The translations under genes and the position numbers were made by a program. From contig NC_089284.1 in assembly GCF_963678975.1 (NCBI RefSeq), forward strand, positions 2,479,001 to 2,543,000: a stretch of DNA of 64,000 nucleotides. Reading direction: 5' to 3'. Within the stretch, counting starts at the first letter, position 1. The number at the start of each line of letters is the position of its first letter. Shown here piece by piece: positions 1 to 36,072 of the stretch. The stretch comes from Dysidea avara. Lineage: Eukaryota; Porifera; Demospongiae; Dictyoceratida; Dysideidae. The notes under the pieces were generated by a model. The model did no database searches. It was not told where the DNA came from and was given only the letters and a program-made list of their open reading frames with translations.

Positions 1-911
1 AAACAGTACTACCGTAGAGTCAGGTTGTTAAGAGCATACATATTTCTCATGGTTAACCATGGCTGATAAATGCACGTAACCTCAACATGAGACAAAGCTA
101 CACACAAGAAGAAAAGCAGGAAGCATCGAAAAATTTGTGCCTCCTTGAGTGCTTACGTCTTCTTTGAGGTCTCCCTTCACTGTGTATACAGCAAATCAGC
201 CTTGTGGATTGCGATATACGAAGGATTTCACCCAGAAATGGAGTCAAATATCCTTATACACTGGCATGGTGACCACGAACTACTCTATTATAACATACAA
301 TAGTGGTTCTGTGTTAAACACACCATAATTATTTATTTGGCGTATGTGCCTTACAGACAGTATGATTTTTACAAAAGTTTTCTCCAAAAATTATAAGCGC
401 ATGTGCTTAAAACCCGACTCTACAATACCGTAATGTTTGATATAGGGATTTACCCTTCCACAAAAGCCTGGGGTCAAAACTCACCGAGAAACAATATGTA
501 TGCAATTAAAACAAGCATGCCAATACATACCTTCAGAAAATGATTATAACTCCCTCCCAGTACACTGTATCAAGCTGAAATAAACACTAGTAGTGTAAGT
601 GTCTTAGAGAATTTTGTGGCATCAAATACGCTGCTCAATGGTGTCAATAAGAAAAATTAACACCTTGATGTAATTTCGTTGCATGAAGAAAATGACTGAT
701 TGAAGATAAAAGAAAAGACAAGGAAGGTGCAGAGGGCACACACTTGTCAGAACCGCAAAAGGTACATGCCACTGGTGAGTTTGATATTGTGGCGAAAAAT
801 GGTAGCTGTGTGCTGCTTTGTTTGGCCTCTTGCCTTGTAACTGTGATCAGAGGAAATATTCCAAGTTTTGGTGGCTTTTAAAACTTCTATATCCATGCAG
901 CCATCTGTAAC

Positions 912-1047
912 TACCGCATAGTAAAAAACTTTGGCAGTAAAAAGTGTGACGAAACCCCTCTGTTGAAAAATTGGCGGAAAAAACTTTGGCGATTGAAATA
1001 ATATTTGCCAAAGTTTTTACTGCCAACGTTTTTATGTGCGGTACGTA
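912..1047. mobile_element. Short hairpin MITE, ACTTTGGCAGTAAAA family
   Basis: The left end (CCGCATAGTAAAAAACTTTG, then GCAGTAAAA) is the imperfect reverse complement of the right end (TTTTACTGCC, then TTTTTATGTGCGG). TA dinucleotides sit at both outer edges. About 136 bp long with no coding capacity. A related hairpin lies at about 1430-1528 and a larger relative at 18717-19259. Confidence 0.55.
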
Positions 1048-1429
1048 AGGATAACGACAAGGTGTCAACTCATCAGTTAAGTAGTGTAGTAAGTGTATAG
1101 GTAGTTAGCGTTGTTGTCAGTTGTAGCAGTACTTTTGTAGCTACCGATCTAATGACGTGGTTATCTCCTGCGATGCAGAGAGCAACCGTATTTACTTTTT
1201 CAGTGAACTCCAGTAGCAGAGGTTATCAAAGTATTTGGCCAAATCTATCGTGAGACGATGAACTAGCTGACGTGCGAACGGGAAACCGGTCGGAAATTCT
1301 ATCCTAAGGAGTGCTTACAACAGTGGGACAAATTCCTATGAAGATCTCCAAAGTCAGCTTGATCTTTATTGCGTGGTGGTACGAGCTGACCTTCATCTCA
1401 AGTTCTAGTTACTCAATGTGCTCGTGTGA

Positions 1430-1528
1430 TAATCTAAAATAATTGGTGAAAAAAAGTTTGGCGAATTGAACGCTATTCGTCAAATTTGTCAAAGTTTTTT
1501 TACCACCAAAGTTTTTTACTATACAATA
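1430..1528. repeat. Related hairpin with TTTGGCGAA and CAAAGTTTTTT arms
   Basis: The stretch contains AAAGTTTGGCGAATTGAAC facing GTCAAATTTGTCAAAGTTTTTTTACC, an imperfect inverted repeat with the same A/T-rich core words as the element at 912-1047. The outer boundaries are not clear. Confidence 0.4.
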
Positions 1529-2090
1529 GTTTTTAATGCTGTATTTATTATTCCGTAAAGGTGATTTTTGTCTTGTAAGATGTCTCTGGGATGATTTTAA
1601 AGGTGGAATTTTAGGTAGCACACATCATTTTAGGGGTGATCCCTACTTAAAATGTTTGATATTTTCTACAGTTGAGAAAATACAAAATGCTACCTCAATG
1701 AAACATTCTAATAGAGCAGTCATGTAAAGTGAATCAAATATTCAAAAGTAATCCAGCTAGGGATTAATGCTACAAAGAAATAACAAGAAACCATGATGAA
1801 GTACATATGCACTAAAGCTGAAATGAATAGCAATTTTACCATCCAGTTATCCTGAACAAAATCTTTCCACATATCTTATGGATAGTGACAACATCACTAG
1901 CCATAAAAACGTTGTATATCCTATCATGAACATGCTAGTACTTTAGAATAGAAACAAACATAACACTCATATGAAAATTAAGTTTGTAGTAACATTAAAA
2001 TTGTGGAAGCTATACCAATATTTGTATCAAGCATAAAATTATTAGAAATTATCCTGATGGCTTCAAATTACTATCCGTAGTAAATTATTA

Positions 2091-2624
2091 CAGGTTTTTG
2101 CAATTGAATTAGGCGACTTTGCAATTGAATTCGGCGATTTTGCAATTGAATTTGTCCCGTTTGCAATTGAGTTTATCGCTTTTGCAATTGAATTAGTCCC
2201 GTTTGCAATTGAATTCGTCAGTTTTGCAATAAAGTTCGTCGCTTTTGCAGTTAAATTCGTCCGTAACAAGAATGGCAGCTGGAGAAAACACGAAAACATG
2301 ATGTAGCAGCTGCTACAAGAACTTGTTCAAGTACAACAGTAGTAAACAACTCTTTATAAGGCAATAATTCTTCCTCTACAGCCTATCCAGACAGCTATCA
2401 GCTTTGCTGCATACTACCAGCTCCAATTACCTTCTAGTGTCTCAAGTGTAACTCTCCATGGCGTAAATAATTCATCTCTTAATGAACGGTTAGTTTCTTG
2501 GAGCCGTTTTGTTTATGACGAATTGTAATGCAAACGCGACGAATTCTATTGCAAAACCGAAGGATTCAATTGCAAACGGGACGAATTCAATCGCAAAGGT
2601 GACGAATTCAATTGCAAAAACCTG
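2091..2624. mobile_element. MITE with arrays of a 21-bp subterminal repeat
   Basis: It starts CAGGTTTTTGCAATTGAATT and ends with the exact reverse complement of those 20 bases. TA flanks both ends (2089-2090 and 2625-2626), as expected for a Tc1/mariner-type target duplication. The left arm carries eight diverged units of about 21 bp built on TTTGCAATTGAATTCGTC. The right arm carries five in opposite orientation. The spacer (about 2270-2515) is unique. An open frame across the left array reads Asn-Ser-Ile-Ala-Lys over and over; I regard it as a by-product of the repeat. The element is non-autonomous because no transposase is present. Confidence 0.75.
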
Positions 2625-2789
2625 TATCAGCCCTAGCATGTACCTGTGATAAAATATCTAAAGTCTGGATACTACTTGAATGAATTATGGGATTTATGTG
2701 TGCAGTCTTTGTAACAATGATCTCAAGTCATTTTGTCAACCAACAAATTTAAATTTCTAAACTAGAATAGAATAATAGTTATCACTCAC

Positions 2790-15504
<12,715 letters not shown>

Positions 15505-15669
15505 CGCAGAATTAACTCTAGAACTCTAGCACACGCCAACAGTGTGCAAGGTTTGTAATATTAATTTTCTCGCGTGATTAATTATTATACTAATTTGATA
15601 TTTCCGGTTTAGCGTTAATAAACGGAAAGTTTCGTATTAAGTTATGTGAATTCCTTTTAACGCGCTGTC
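15505..15669. promoter_or_regulatory. Shared head-to-head promoter region of NOS (-) and P2X (+)
   Basis: Only 165 bp separate the two start codons, so this segment must hold both 5' leaders and core promoters unless the genes begin inside each other. Candidate motifs are TTTCCGGTTT (an ETS-type GGAA core on the minus strand), AACGGAAAG (GGAA on the plus strand) and TCTCGCGTGATT. There is no convincing TATA box at the right distance. The segment is less repetitive than the surrounding introns. Motif functions are inferred; the geometry is read directly. Confidence 0.7.
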
Positions 15670-28132
<12,463 letters not shown>

Positions 28133-28384
28133 CAATTGCCCCCAATCCATGCTACAACCTGGATGGCAAACTGAATCATTTGTAATGAACGCTATTAGCA
28201 AGCAATCTATTTTGTATTATGATTTGTTGAAATACATATTTTTGAACACTTGTAAAATTATGAAGTTCCCTGCGTACGTACATGTGAGGTGTTACGTATT
28301 CAGGTATTGTTCACAATGTGCACATGTCAGCTATAGGGCTGTAAGTGGATCAGATGATAGTGTATATATCCATGGACACATAAA

Positions 28385-28390
28385 AATAAA
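28385..28390 (+). terminator. Candidate polyadenylation signal of P2X
   Basis: AATAAA about 250 bp after the P2X stop codon. It is the first canonical hexamer I noticed downstream. The cleavage site was not verified. Confidence 0.35.
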
Positions 28391-29815
28391 TAATTTATAC
28401 TCATTATGTAGACAACTATTCAACCAATAGATACTTTGTCCTTTTGGAAACACTATATTATCACAAATTTCAGGCTCTCAACCAGCAGTAAAGAGTGACA
28501 CCAATGATTTCCCTGTGGTACTGTTGTGTATAACCAGACTACTGTCAGTGTCAACTACATTTTTTCACATGTAGTTGTACATTTCTGCATAGTGACTTGC
28601 TATAAAAAAGGAGTGGAAGCTTCCAATATAGCCTGTACAAAATCACTGTGTTAAGTTTACCTTTGATCAAATTAACACTTCTTCTGGTAATACAGAACTG
28701 TTGATTGGTGCTTATTAGTGTTGATAAGGTCAAGGCTTTATTCTCTGAACAGATGTGTTACTTGACTCAGTAATTTTTCTGGATGTATTCCAGTTAAGAT
28801 ACTCTCTCCCTTAATTGTATTATGAACTCTTATTCTATAGCTAGATGAATTTCTCTCACATCAGTTAGGATTTGACTGCGTGTACTGAACTACAATGAAG
28901 TCCTGCATGCTGAGCAGATTTACTGTTACATTTGTAGCATAGTGTATGGTACTTGTATGCTGTTACCAAAAAGTTACTGCATGTCCCAGATGAAGTCTGC
29001 AACTCTGTCTAGAATAGTTATAGTCACCGGTATAGCTGTAGTTATAGAGTTTATTAACACTCTCAGCTGCACAGTTACAGATATTAGAGCATTTCTATGT
29101 GGAGGAGTAAGCTACTTCAGACTTTGGAATGCTTCAACTCCCCTTCCTTGTGCATGTGTCATGGTTTAAAATTATATATAGTTCAAGGTGTTTATAGTAC
29201 AATAAGCAGTACTACTAAAATTTCCTGAAGGGGCGCATGGCACTATCATAAATCCATGTACCCGTGGATGATGCATATGGGAAACATTAACTGATAGCTT
29301 TATAGCGTAAAAATAATTTAAAATATGACCATTGCCAGCGTGTTAAACGCACACAAGTCTCTATTACTCAAATAAACATTTATAATGAAGTATTCTCCTG
29401 ATTTATGGAAACTACTGTTTTTTCCTTAGTCTCTACTATATCCATTGAGTCTGAATAGAGATCTGTGGCATGGTTGACTCTTCTTTCTCTATTTTAAAAA
29501 ATTGATTTTTATACTAATTTGATATTCATTTATGCATGGATAGCTAACATGATAATAAGAAGTGTCGATGCTAACAGGTATATCAAGTCAGTCATGTATA
29601 GTAGCTGTTAAGTGTTCAGCTAATATTATCAGAGTTAACAAACACCAGTGTATATTGTTTCCTGAGTGTACTTTGTACCTATATATATATATATACAGCT
29701 TTGATATATCCCAACATTGTAGGCAGTGACATGTTGTGGTCAGCAATGGTGTATTTGGGTATGGCTTCTGGTACATATACACTACATGTGCAGCTCTGTG
29801 ACCACAATAAGTCAA

Positions 29816-30491
29816 GGGCAATTGGAAACGGAAATGGTCAAATCGTCATATAAATGCACCCTAGAGTAAAACCTTTGTTCAGTGACCACCTCTGTACAAA
29901 GACCACATTGTAATTAGATCTCAAAGATGGCTAAGGCATACATGATCACCTTTTATAAAGATCACCTCTTTACATTGCAATAATAGCTAGGTTCCAAACA
30001 TCCTACGTATATATGTCATGACCGCTTTATCTAAACAACTAAAAAGAATATGCTCTTAAGGTCATCATCTCCTATGAGACCTCATTTTTCATTGATACAG
30101 TAGGTTGTAGTGTACTAGTTACATTTCACTTGCATGGACTATTTTTGTATGGCACATTCTGGTACCATAGTATTATCTATGCTGGTACAAACTAAGCGAT
30201 GATGGTATATGACTTGAGTGAAGTGTGGACAAACATTGAAATACATGTTTGAAGCTTACCAAATATTACATCATGTTAAAAAAGAGGTGGTCTTTATCAA
30301 AGGTGACCACAAAGTGGTCCTTAGCCATCATTGAGATATAATTACATGTGGTCTTTGTACAGAGGTGGTCTTTATAAGAAGGTCGTCTTTAAGAGGTGGC
30401 CACTAAACAAGGGTTTTACTCTAGGGTACATTTATATGATGATTTGACCATTTCCGTTTCCAGTTTCCATTTCCACTGTTTCCAATTGCCC
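29816..30491. mobile_element. Long-arm foldback element with CCACCTCTGTACAAAGACCA repeats
   Basis: Ends GGGCAATTGG and CCAATTGCCC. GGAAACGGAAATGGTCAAAT on the left mirrors ATTTGACCATTTCCGTTTCC on the right, and ACCCTAGAGTAAAAC mirrors GTTTTACTCTAGGGT. The arms also contain several diverged AAAGACCACCTC words. About 676 bp with no coding capacity. The flanks (AAGTCAA / TTAGTCAA) do not give a clean target duplication. Confidence 0.7.
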
Positions 30492-31018
30492 ATTAGTCAA
30501 GTATGCAGTGGTAGAAACAACAGTGGTGCATGCTCTGGTATGAACTTGTGGTAATAAGGTAATGGTATAGGGTTTCCAAATGAACATGTTAACTGGATAC
30601 TCGTTAACACATATTAGTAATGGTTTCCCTTGAAGAGATAAGTCAGATCAATGGTAAAGTGAACCTACAAGAAGCAAATTTGCTTGAGAATGGATGTTAT
30701 CATTGCGATATGCATTTAAAAATAGGTCATGGACATGAAATACAATAGAGGAAGGTTGTGCAGTAAAAAGTGTCCATATTATCTTGTAGGTCTGTGGAAA
30801 AATGAACAAAGTGACATATTTCAAGATTTTAAAATGTTGTTTGACTTCATATACATCTACTAGTGGAGCTATACCTCTTCCAGATTACCTTCTAAGGCTT
30901 CTTTTGTGATTGAGGGAGCTTTCTAAGGTATATATATACAGTTTTTACAAATACCAAAGTATCATATCTGAGCATCTTAATTATTTTAAAATCCAGCAAC
31001 TGACCAATTCATACTACA

Positions 31019-34000
31019 CTACCAGTAACATTCACCAGTAATACTGTCTCTCCATGTAGATTCAAGAACACATTCCTCAACTTTACTGAACCTCTTAACT
31101 ACAGGGCTATCTTTGTGCCGTTCAACTACTGGGACAATTCCTTGTCTCTGCATCTGTGCAAACAAGTTGGCAGATAGTGCCAGAGCAAGTCCCTTTTGTC
31201 GATGATCTGGCAGAGTTGATAGGTTGGTAGCTAGTCCACAGTCACTGTAGGTACCCCAGGAAACAGGATACATTGGATTTGATCTCAGGAAAACTGCAGC
31301 TGATAACTTGTATGTGAGGAGGATGTTCTTGAAATATTTTGAAACTTGTTGTTTGGTGACTGGATGGAACTCTTTGATCATGGAAGAGTGCTCAGCAATA
31401 AAGTCGGTGTGATCTAGTGAGAGTTTGTCAATGAAGTATTCATTAGGATTTATCCTGTAAGGTATCATCCATAATCTTCAACATTTTCACAAGCATACAC
31501 AGTGTGTACAACCACCTCTCCCAACCCAAAAAATAATGTTGATTGAAATTAGTGTTAATTTTATTGATTTTCCTCACTAGATTTGCTCATCCTTAGGGTT
31601 TGATGGAATGTAGCCATTGACAAAATGTTGCATGGTAGGGATACGTATATACGTAATATATACGTATTATAAGTATATTCAAGGAGGGGAACTTCACAAA
31701 ATGCATATGTTACTGTGCTTTGTGAAATTCATCCTCAACCAAAGCCAGCTTCACCAAGAGTATGCTAGAGGGGGGGGGGGGGGGGGGGTAAACTCAATGC
31801 TATACTGCATGGTCTTAGTAGTACCATATAAAGAAAACGTTTATAATAGAGTGTCAAGGAAACCAATTATTAGTCACAGCTTGACTCTGAATGACTGCTT
31901 TACACCCGCTATGCAACCAAGTGGCGTAAGGGAGGTTGCTTAGCAAGAGCAAAGTTTAAACAAAGTTGCACTATTCATGCGGAAGAGCTCTTGAAGAATG
32001 AAACACTGCTGCTTGCTGCAGTGAGAAGGAAGGTTGCTAAAATATAGCTTATTGGCTTGGTAGAAAAATTCATCAACAGCTTTACATAACATGCAAGAGC
32101 AAACACCACTCATAGACCAGTTACTCTAGAACACATATTTACTATAACAATTATAATGTCCATACCTAGAGGGTATATCATCTACATCACCTGCAAGATG
32201 ATACATTTTGTATGAATATGTAGTAGTTTCTTGCCACTGAGGAAACATAGTCTTAGCTACTCTATCCAGATATCCATTAGTCACAGAATCAATTGCTATG
32301 TACAGTATCACATTTACAGAGTGTAGGAGTAATGCTAACCAGTTATCATGGCTCCCTCTTGTAGAAGTTTAGAGTCATGCATGAAACAAGCAAAGTCTTC
32401 TTCTGAGTCTGACAAGAGCAACAACCTGTAGGTTCGCTACAAAAAGCACAGATTATAGGTGAAATCACTTACAATGTATGAGTCCTCTATAACGTGATCA
32501 TGCATGCTTACCTGATTTCTGGTAGGGAAACACAGTGTGCTGGTCCAGTGTTGGAATATTGCAGTACAACTGAAGTTTGGCCACTTGTCTGTTAGTATTG
32601 ATGGTTGGTCCTTTCCTTTCAACTTGCATAACGCAATGTTTTGGAACTGATCAGAATATTATACCATTTGACATGTAAACGTTTATCCATGCAAGCTGTA
32701 TAAAAAGGGTGCATCCTTCAAAAGCCTAGTGCATTATTAAAATATACATCATTGCAGCCATTTCATGGCTATACGACCTTTGATTTCACAACTTTTTTCA
32801 TCCAAGGTTTTGAAAGCTGCACACTTTTTATACAGCTTAGCTGTTTTGCATGGATTTTGTATTTTAAATATCCTAAAATTGTAAGATGCATGTATACTTT
32901 TCCTGGCTATGGGTACAAGTTTCCCTCAGGTCTTTAATGCTGACTCCGTCTGCATTCATTAGAGCTGCATTAAAAAGCAAATACTGAAAATAGGCAAACT
33001 TGCTTCTTATCCCCACCCTCATCCCTTTTTACCCCACCACCTCTAATTTCATTATTGCTGTTATCAATCATGTGCATACTTATTTTGATGCTAAGGAGGC
33101 TGGCTATCATTTTACAGCACAGTAAATGTCATTTGCACTGTGGTAAAACATAAGTACTAGTTCTTAAAAGGCTATTAGCTAACCTTCATAGTAACAGACA
33201 GGTTGATTTGGAGTATTTTCTTTAATAATGAACAAAGAAAAATGACCTCCCCGCCTGCATGGAAATCCAAATTTTTGTGGATGAGAAACAAGTAATCGAA
33301 TTTGCCTGGCAATATAAACGTGTTTAACAAAGAGGTGTGGTCATAAAAATGTGCCGCATGTGCAAATTACCATGCATTTTTGTAGGGCAAAAGAAATGTG
33401 ATGTCAACTGGAACTTATCAATCAAGCAACGATAAAAACAGGTGGCTTGAGGACTAAAACCATTAATAAACTCAGGCATGGTAAGATAAATTACTTTTCA
33501 GACGTTGAGGTAAGTTTTAGAAGGTAATTTAAATGTCACGTTCATAAACCAGCTATACAGAAAAGTCATTCCATTATTCTTTTTCAGCAAATCCCGAGTA
33601 TTGATAAAGTATGACTACAAGGTTTGTATTTCGGGTAGTGATTACCTGATGCAGTATTGCAGTGCTCAGAAACACTTTGAAAACCTTTGCCCTACATTGA
33701 TTTTCCATCGATCTTTTTGCCATACATAAATCCGAATTACAAAATACAAATAATGTAATATAGTGCCACGTCTTCTTGTTAAACCCATCTATAGATAGTT
33801 TCACTAGTAAATAGAACAATTAAGATCACTCCAATTGGTTCTGGTCCTTTGAATATGTGGGCAGGTCCTGGGAATTCAGTAACAATAAAGTCACTGAGCA
33901 TTTACGATTCTCTATTAGAGTATATGTGATGTACAGTGCCCATTTCCTGCAGGTTTTCACAGATAAAACACAAATTATGACACTAAAACAGTAAGATTTT

Positions 34001-34507
34001 GCATATTTGTTGTAGCCCAATATCAATGATGTATTTCTGAAATTTCACATACTTAAAAAAGGATGCAGGCAGTGCCCATAATTTCCAATTGGAGTGGCCT
34101 AAGGCATTTCAGCTTAGAGTGATTATAAGTATATTAATTGAGAATGAGCATAGGGATTCCCCGTATCTAGTTGTACTGTGCATGAAACTCAGCCACAGGT
34201 GCTGACCTCTGATTACCTACATGCGGGGTGTGCCCTTTCCCTAAAATCTGCCTGTTAGCCTATAACCCAGTAGATACACTACCACTTTATTAGCATTTAA
34301 TACTCACTGCGAGACTCACTGCATGCCGGGAGGTCTAAATCTTACCACATAAGCTCGAGATTTGAAACGTCTTAAAGAGTCAAAGTAGTAGGTTAATTGC
34401 TGATCAGAAACGGTGTGCACATGTTTGCCTCGAAGACAAGCGGAGAGACGTAAGCAAACGTCAACAGTGCCTCTAAGACTTCTCAGCTCACTAGTGCCTG
34501 AAAACAT
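31019..34507 (-). CDS. Glycine N-acyltransferase-like (GNAT-fold) protein
   Basis: Family members transfer an acyl group from acyl-CoA to an amine such as glycine. Exons: 34507-34346, 32646-32512, 32436-32340, 32295-32166, 31454-31019; phases agree, 319 residues (GLYAT about 295). The N-terminal half carries the family motif DKWPNF (usually DxWPDF) and a hydrophobic GLYAT-N domain. The C-terminal half has a GNAT core: LATNLSTLPDHRQKGLALAL matches the acyl-CoA pyrophosphate loop (R/Q-x-x-G-x-A/G), followed by a helix ending in VERHKDSPVVKRF. Exon 1 was chosen because SLRRFKSRAYV joins in phase to FQNIAL and aligns with the vertebrate start. An alternative first exon at 33646-33723 (ATG, good donor, same phase) also fits and could be a second promoter. 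Substrate cannot be predicted. Confidence 0.8.
31770..31788. repeat. Poly-G run
   Basis: Nineteen consecutive G upstream of the last GLYAT-like exon, in the intron. Such runs are prone to assembly error and can form G-quadruplex structures. Confidence 0.9.
32686..32854. mobile_element. Small MITE in GLYAT-like intron 1
   Basis: TCCATGCAAGCTGTATAAAA on the left mirrors TTTTTATACAGC...TTTTGCATGGA on the right, with GTGCATCCTTCAAAAGCC facing GGTTTTGAAAGCTGCAC inside. About 169 bp. Confidence 0.6.
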
Positions 34508-35807
34508 TTCGACTGGTTTGGATATACGGACATATTACGGATTTCCTATCTCTGTTTTGGTCCGGACACAATACGTTGGCATGGCAACATCAAAGCAAGG
34601 GACTAGCTACAGTGGCTGCTGAAGATATCCATAAAGATACACAAGTGGATATTCTAATTGGAGAGATTGGCCGCAGAGCAAATAGCAGATGCAGTCACTA
34701 CGAGCGAGTCACTAGCTATACTGTTGTATACTAAATACCTATCATCACGGTCAGAATCTTTAGAGAAACTGGGGTAGCTACAACATACTTAACTACTCTC
34801 CAATATGATTGGGTTGTTTCTTTAATGTGCACAACCTGGTTAATATCAATGAATTGCTATCACTGTAGAACCATGACAAACAGTCAGACTTCTCATAGCT
34901 GCTTCCTGTCTGGCCGGTACAGCAACTAGACAATAAACAGAGAATACACAATTTTTTTTTGTGTCAAGGCCTCACATAAAAGGGCTGGCACATCCAACAG
35001 TGTACATACACTTTCCAATCAAGTTCAGCAACAGAATTTGTCCAGAATATCATTACATTTCTGCCATGTCATCTTAAGGTCACTCCAGATCTTGGTGCTA
35101 TTTTTGTTTACCTGCAGCCACAACAGAGACTGATGCTGAGATGGAATAAGATCTGAAATCCAAACCAAGGAGACAGAAATACAAACAAAGGACAATGAAA
35201 TGCAACTGGTACGCATGTAGCTAGCAAAGATGATCTGGTGACAGCTTGTGTCATGTTAACATTCACACTTCATAATGAAACATACCCATAAGGTGAGTCC
35301 AATAATTCTATAACTTTCAACAAGGACAGACGATAAAGCAGTGACACTTGTTTACAATACAACAATAGCTTTTGAAGTGGTACACTGATATGGTAATGAG
35401 TTGATTTGCAACAATGAGATATAATATCTCTAAATTGCAAGATTTTATATAAAACCTTTTTAGGATGAAATTTGCCTTTGGAGGATGTTAAAATTGTAGT
35501 TTAAAGGTGCTCAGTAGTGCATAAGTGCTTTAGGTTGTGTGTACATATCAAGTTTTGTATCTATACTGAAAAATTTGACAAGTTCGTTTTTAAAATCTTT
35601 TACAGATCTGGTCATTATGTACACACTTCTGCTATGATAAAATCTCAGAGTCACACAAAAATTAATTAATCAAACAGTTCTTTAAAATATCCCATTGAAT
35701 ACTGTTGAGAAATTATCATCATCATCTTGTGAGCTGTGGGTAGTAGGGTAGAATACATACTGTTCATTACACATAGGCAATTACTAAGCCGGGCTTGTTT
35801 TACTATA

Positions 35808-35976
35808 CAGCGGAACCTCTCTATTACAGACATTTTGAGACCCAGATCGTAATAATTATAGAGGCTTTCCTCTTAAAATGTATTAACCAGACCTGTTGGG
35901 ACCAAAATTTTTGTCATTATGGAGGTTTTTTCTATTGTGTCCTTAATTTGGGAGTTAGTTAAGAGAGGTTCCACTG
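35808..35976. mobile_element. pogo/Tigger-like MITE
   Basis: Ends CAGCGGAACCTCTCT and AGAGAGGTTCCACTG, flanked by TA on both sides. CAGTGGAACCTCTC-type termini with a TA duplication are typical of non-autonomous pogo/Tigger elements. 169 bp. Confidence 0.7.
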
Positions 35977-35978
35977 TA

Positions 35979-36064
35979 GCACGCAAGGAAGTTTTGACGA
36001 GTTCAAATTTGATGAATTAAACCTATTTGTCAAATTTTTCTTACGTCAAAACTTCCTTGTGTAT
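35979..36064. mobile_element. Short hairpin MITE abutting the HFM1 stop
   Basis: CGCAAGGAAGTTTTGACG is mirrored by CGTCAAAACTTCCTTGTG, with internal TCAAATTTGA / GTCAAATTT. It begins about nine bases beyond the HFM1 stop codon and lies directly against the pogo-like MITE. Confidence 0.65.
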
Positions 36065-36072
36065 GGAAATAC

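Larger units (their letters stand above)
1..2789 (-). other. Presumed downstream part of the NOS gene, no exon seen
   Basis: The last visible NOS exon ends at 2790 with a splice donor, so this stretch should be intron. I looked on the minus strand for the NADPH-binding exons, in particular the Gly-Pro-Gly-Thr-Gly-Ile-Ala-Pro-Phe motif, and found none. It holds two short hairpin elements (912-1047 and about 1430-1528) and one 534-bp terminal-inverted-repeat element (2091-2624). The rest is AT-rich DNA in which I recognise nothing. Confidence 0.5.
28133..31018. other. Spacer between P2X and the GLYAT-like gene (3' ends of both)
   Basis: P2X (+) and the GLYAT-like gene (-) converge here. I see no exon with conserved coding sense. 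Contents are the P2X 3' region with an AATAAA at 28385-28390, AT-rich unique DNA, a short (AT)n at about 29682-29695 and the foldback element at 29816-30491. Confidence 0.6.
34508..36072. other. Spacer between the GLYAT-like promoter and the HFM1 3' end
   Basis: The GLYAT-like promoter should lie in the first few hundred bases. No conserved coding exon is visible; the minus-strand frame at 35025-35216 has no recognisable homology and no convincing splice context. The right end is two back-to-back MITEs (35808-35976 and 35979-36064). Confidence 0.55.

Noticed and set aside
2063-2299. 78-residue repeat protein (Asn-Ser-Ile-Ala-Lys units)
   Set aside because: By-product of the 21-bp subterminal repeats of a MITE; no start context or promoter, and inverted copies exist in the same element.
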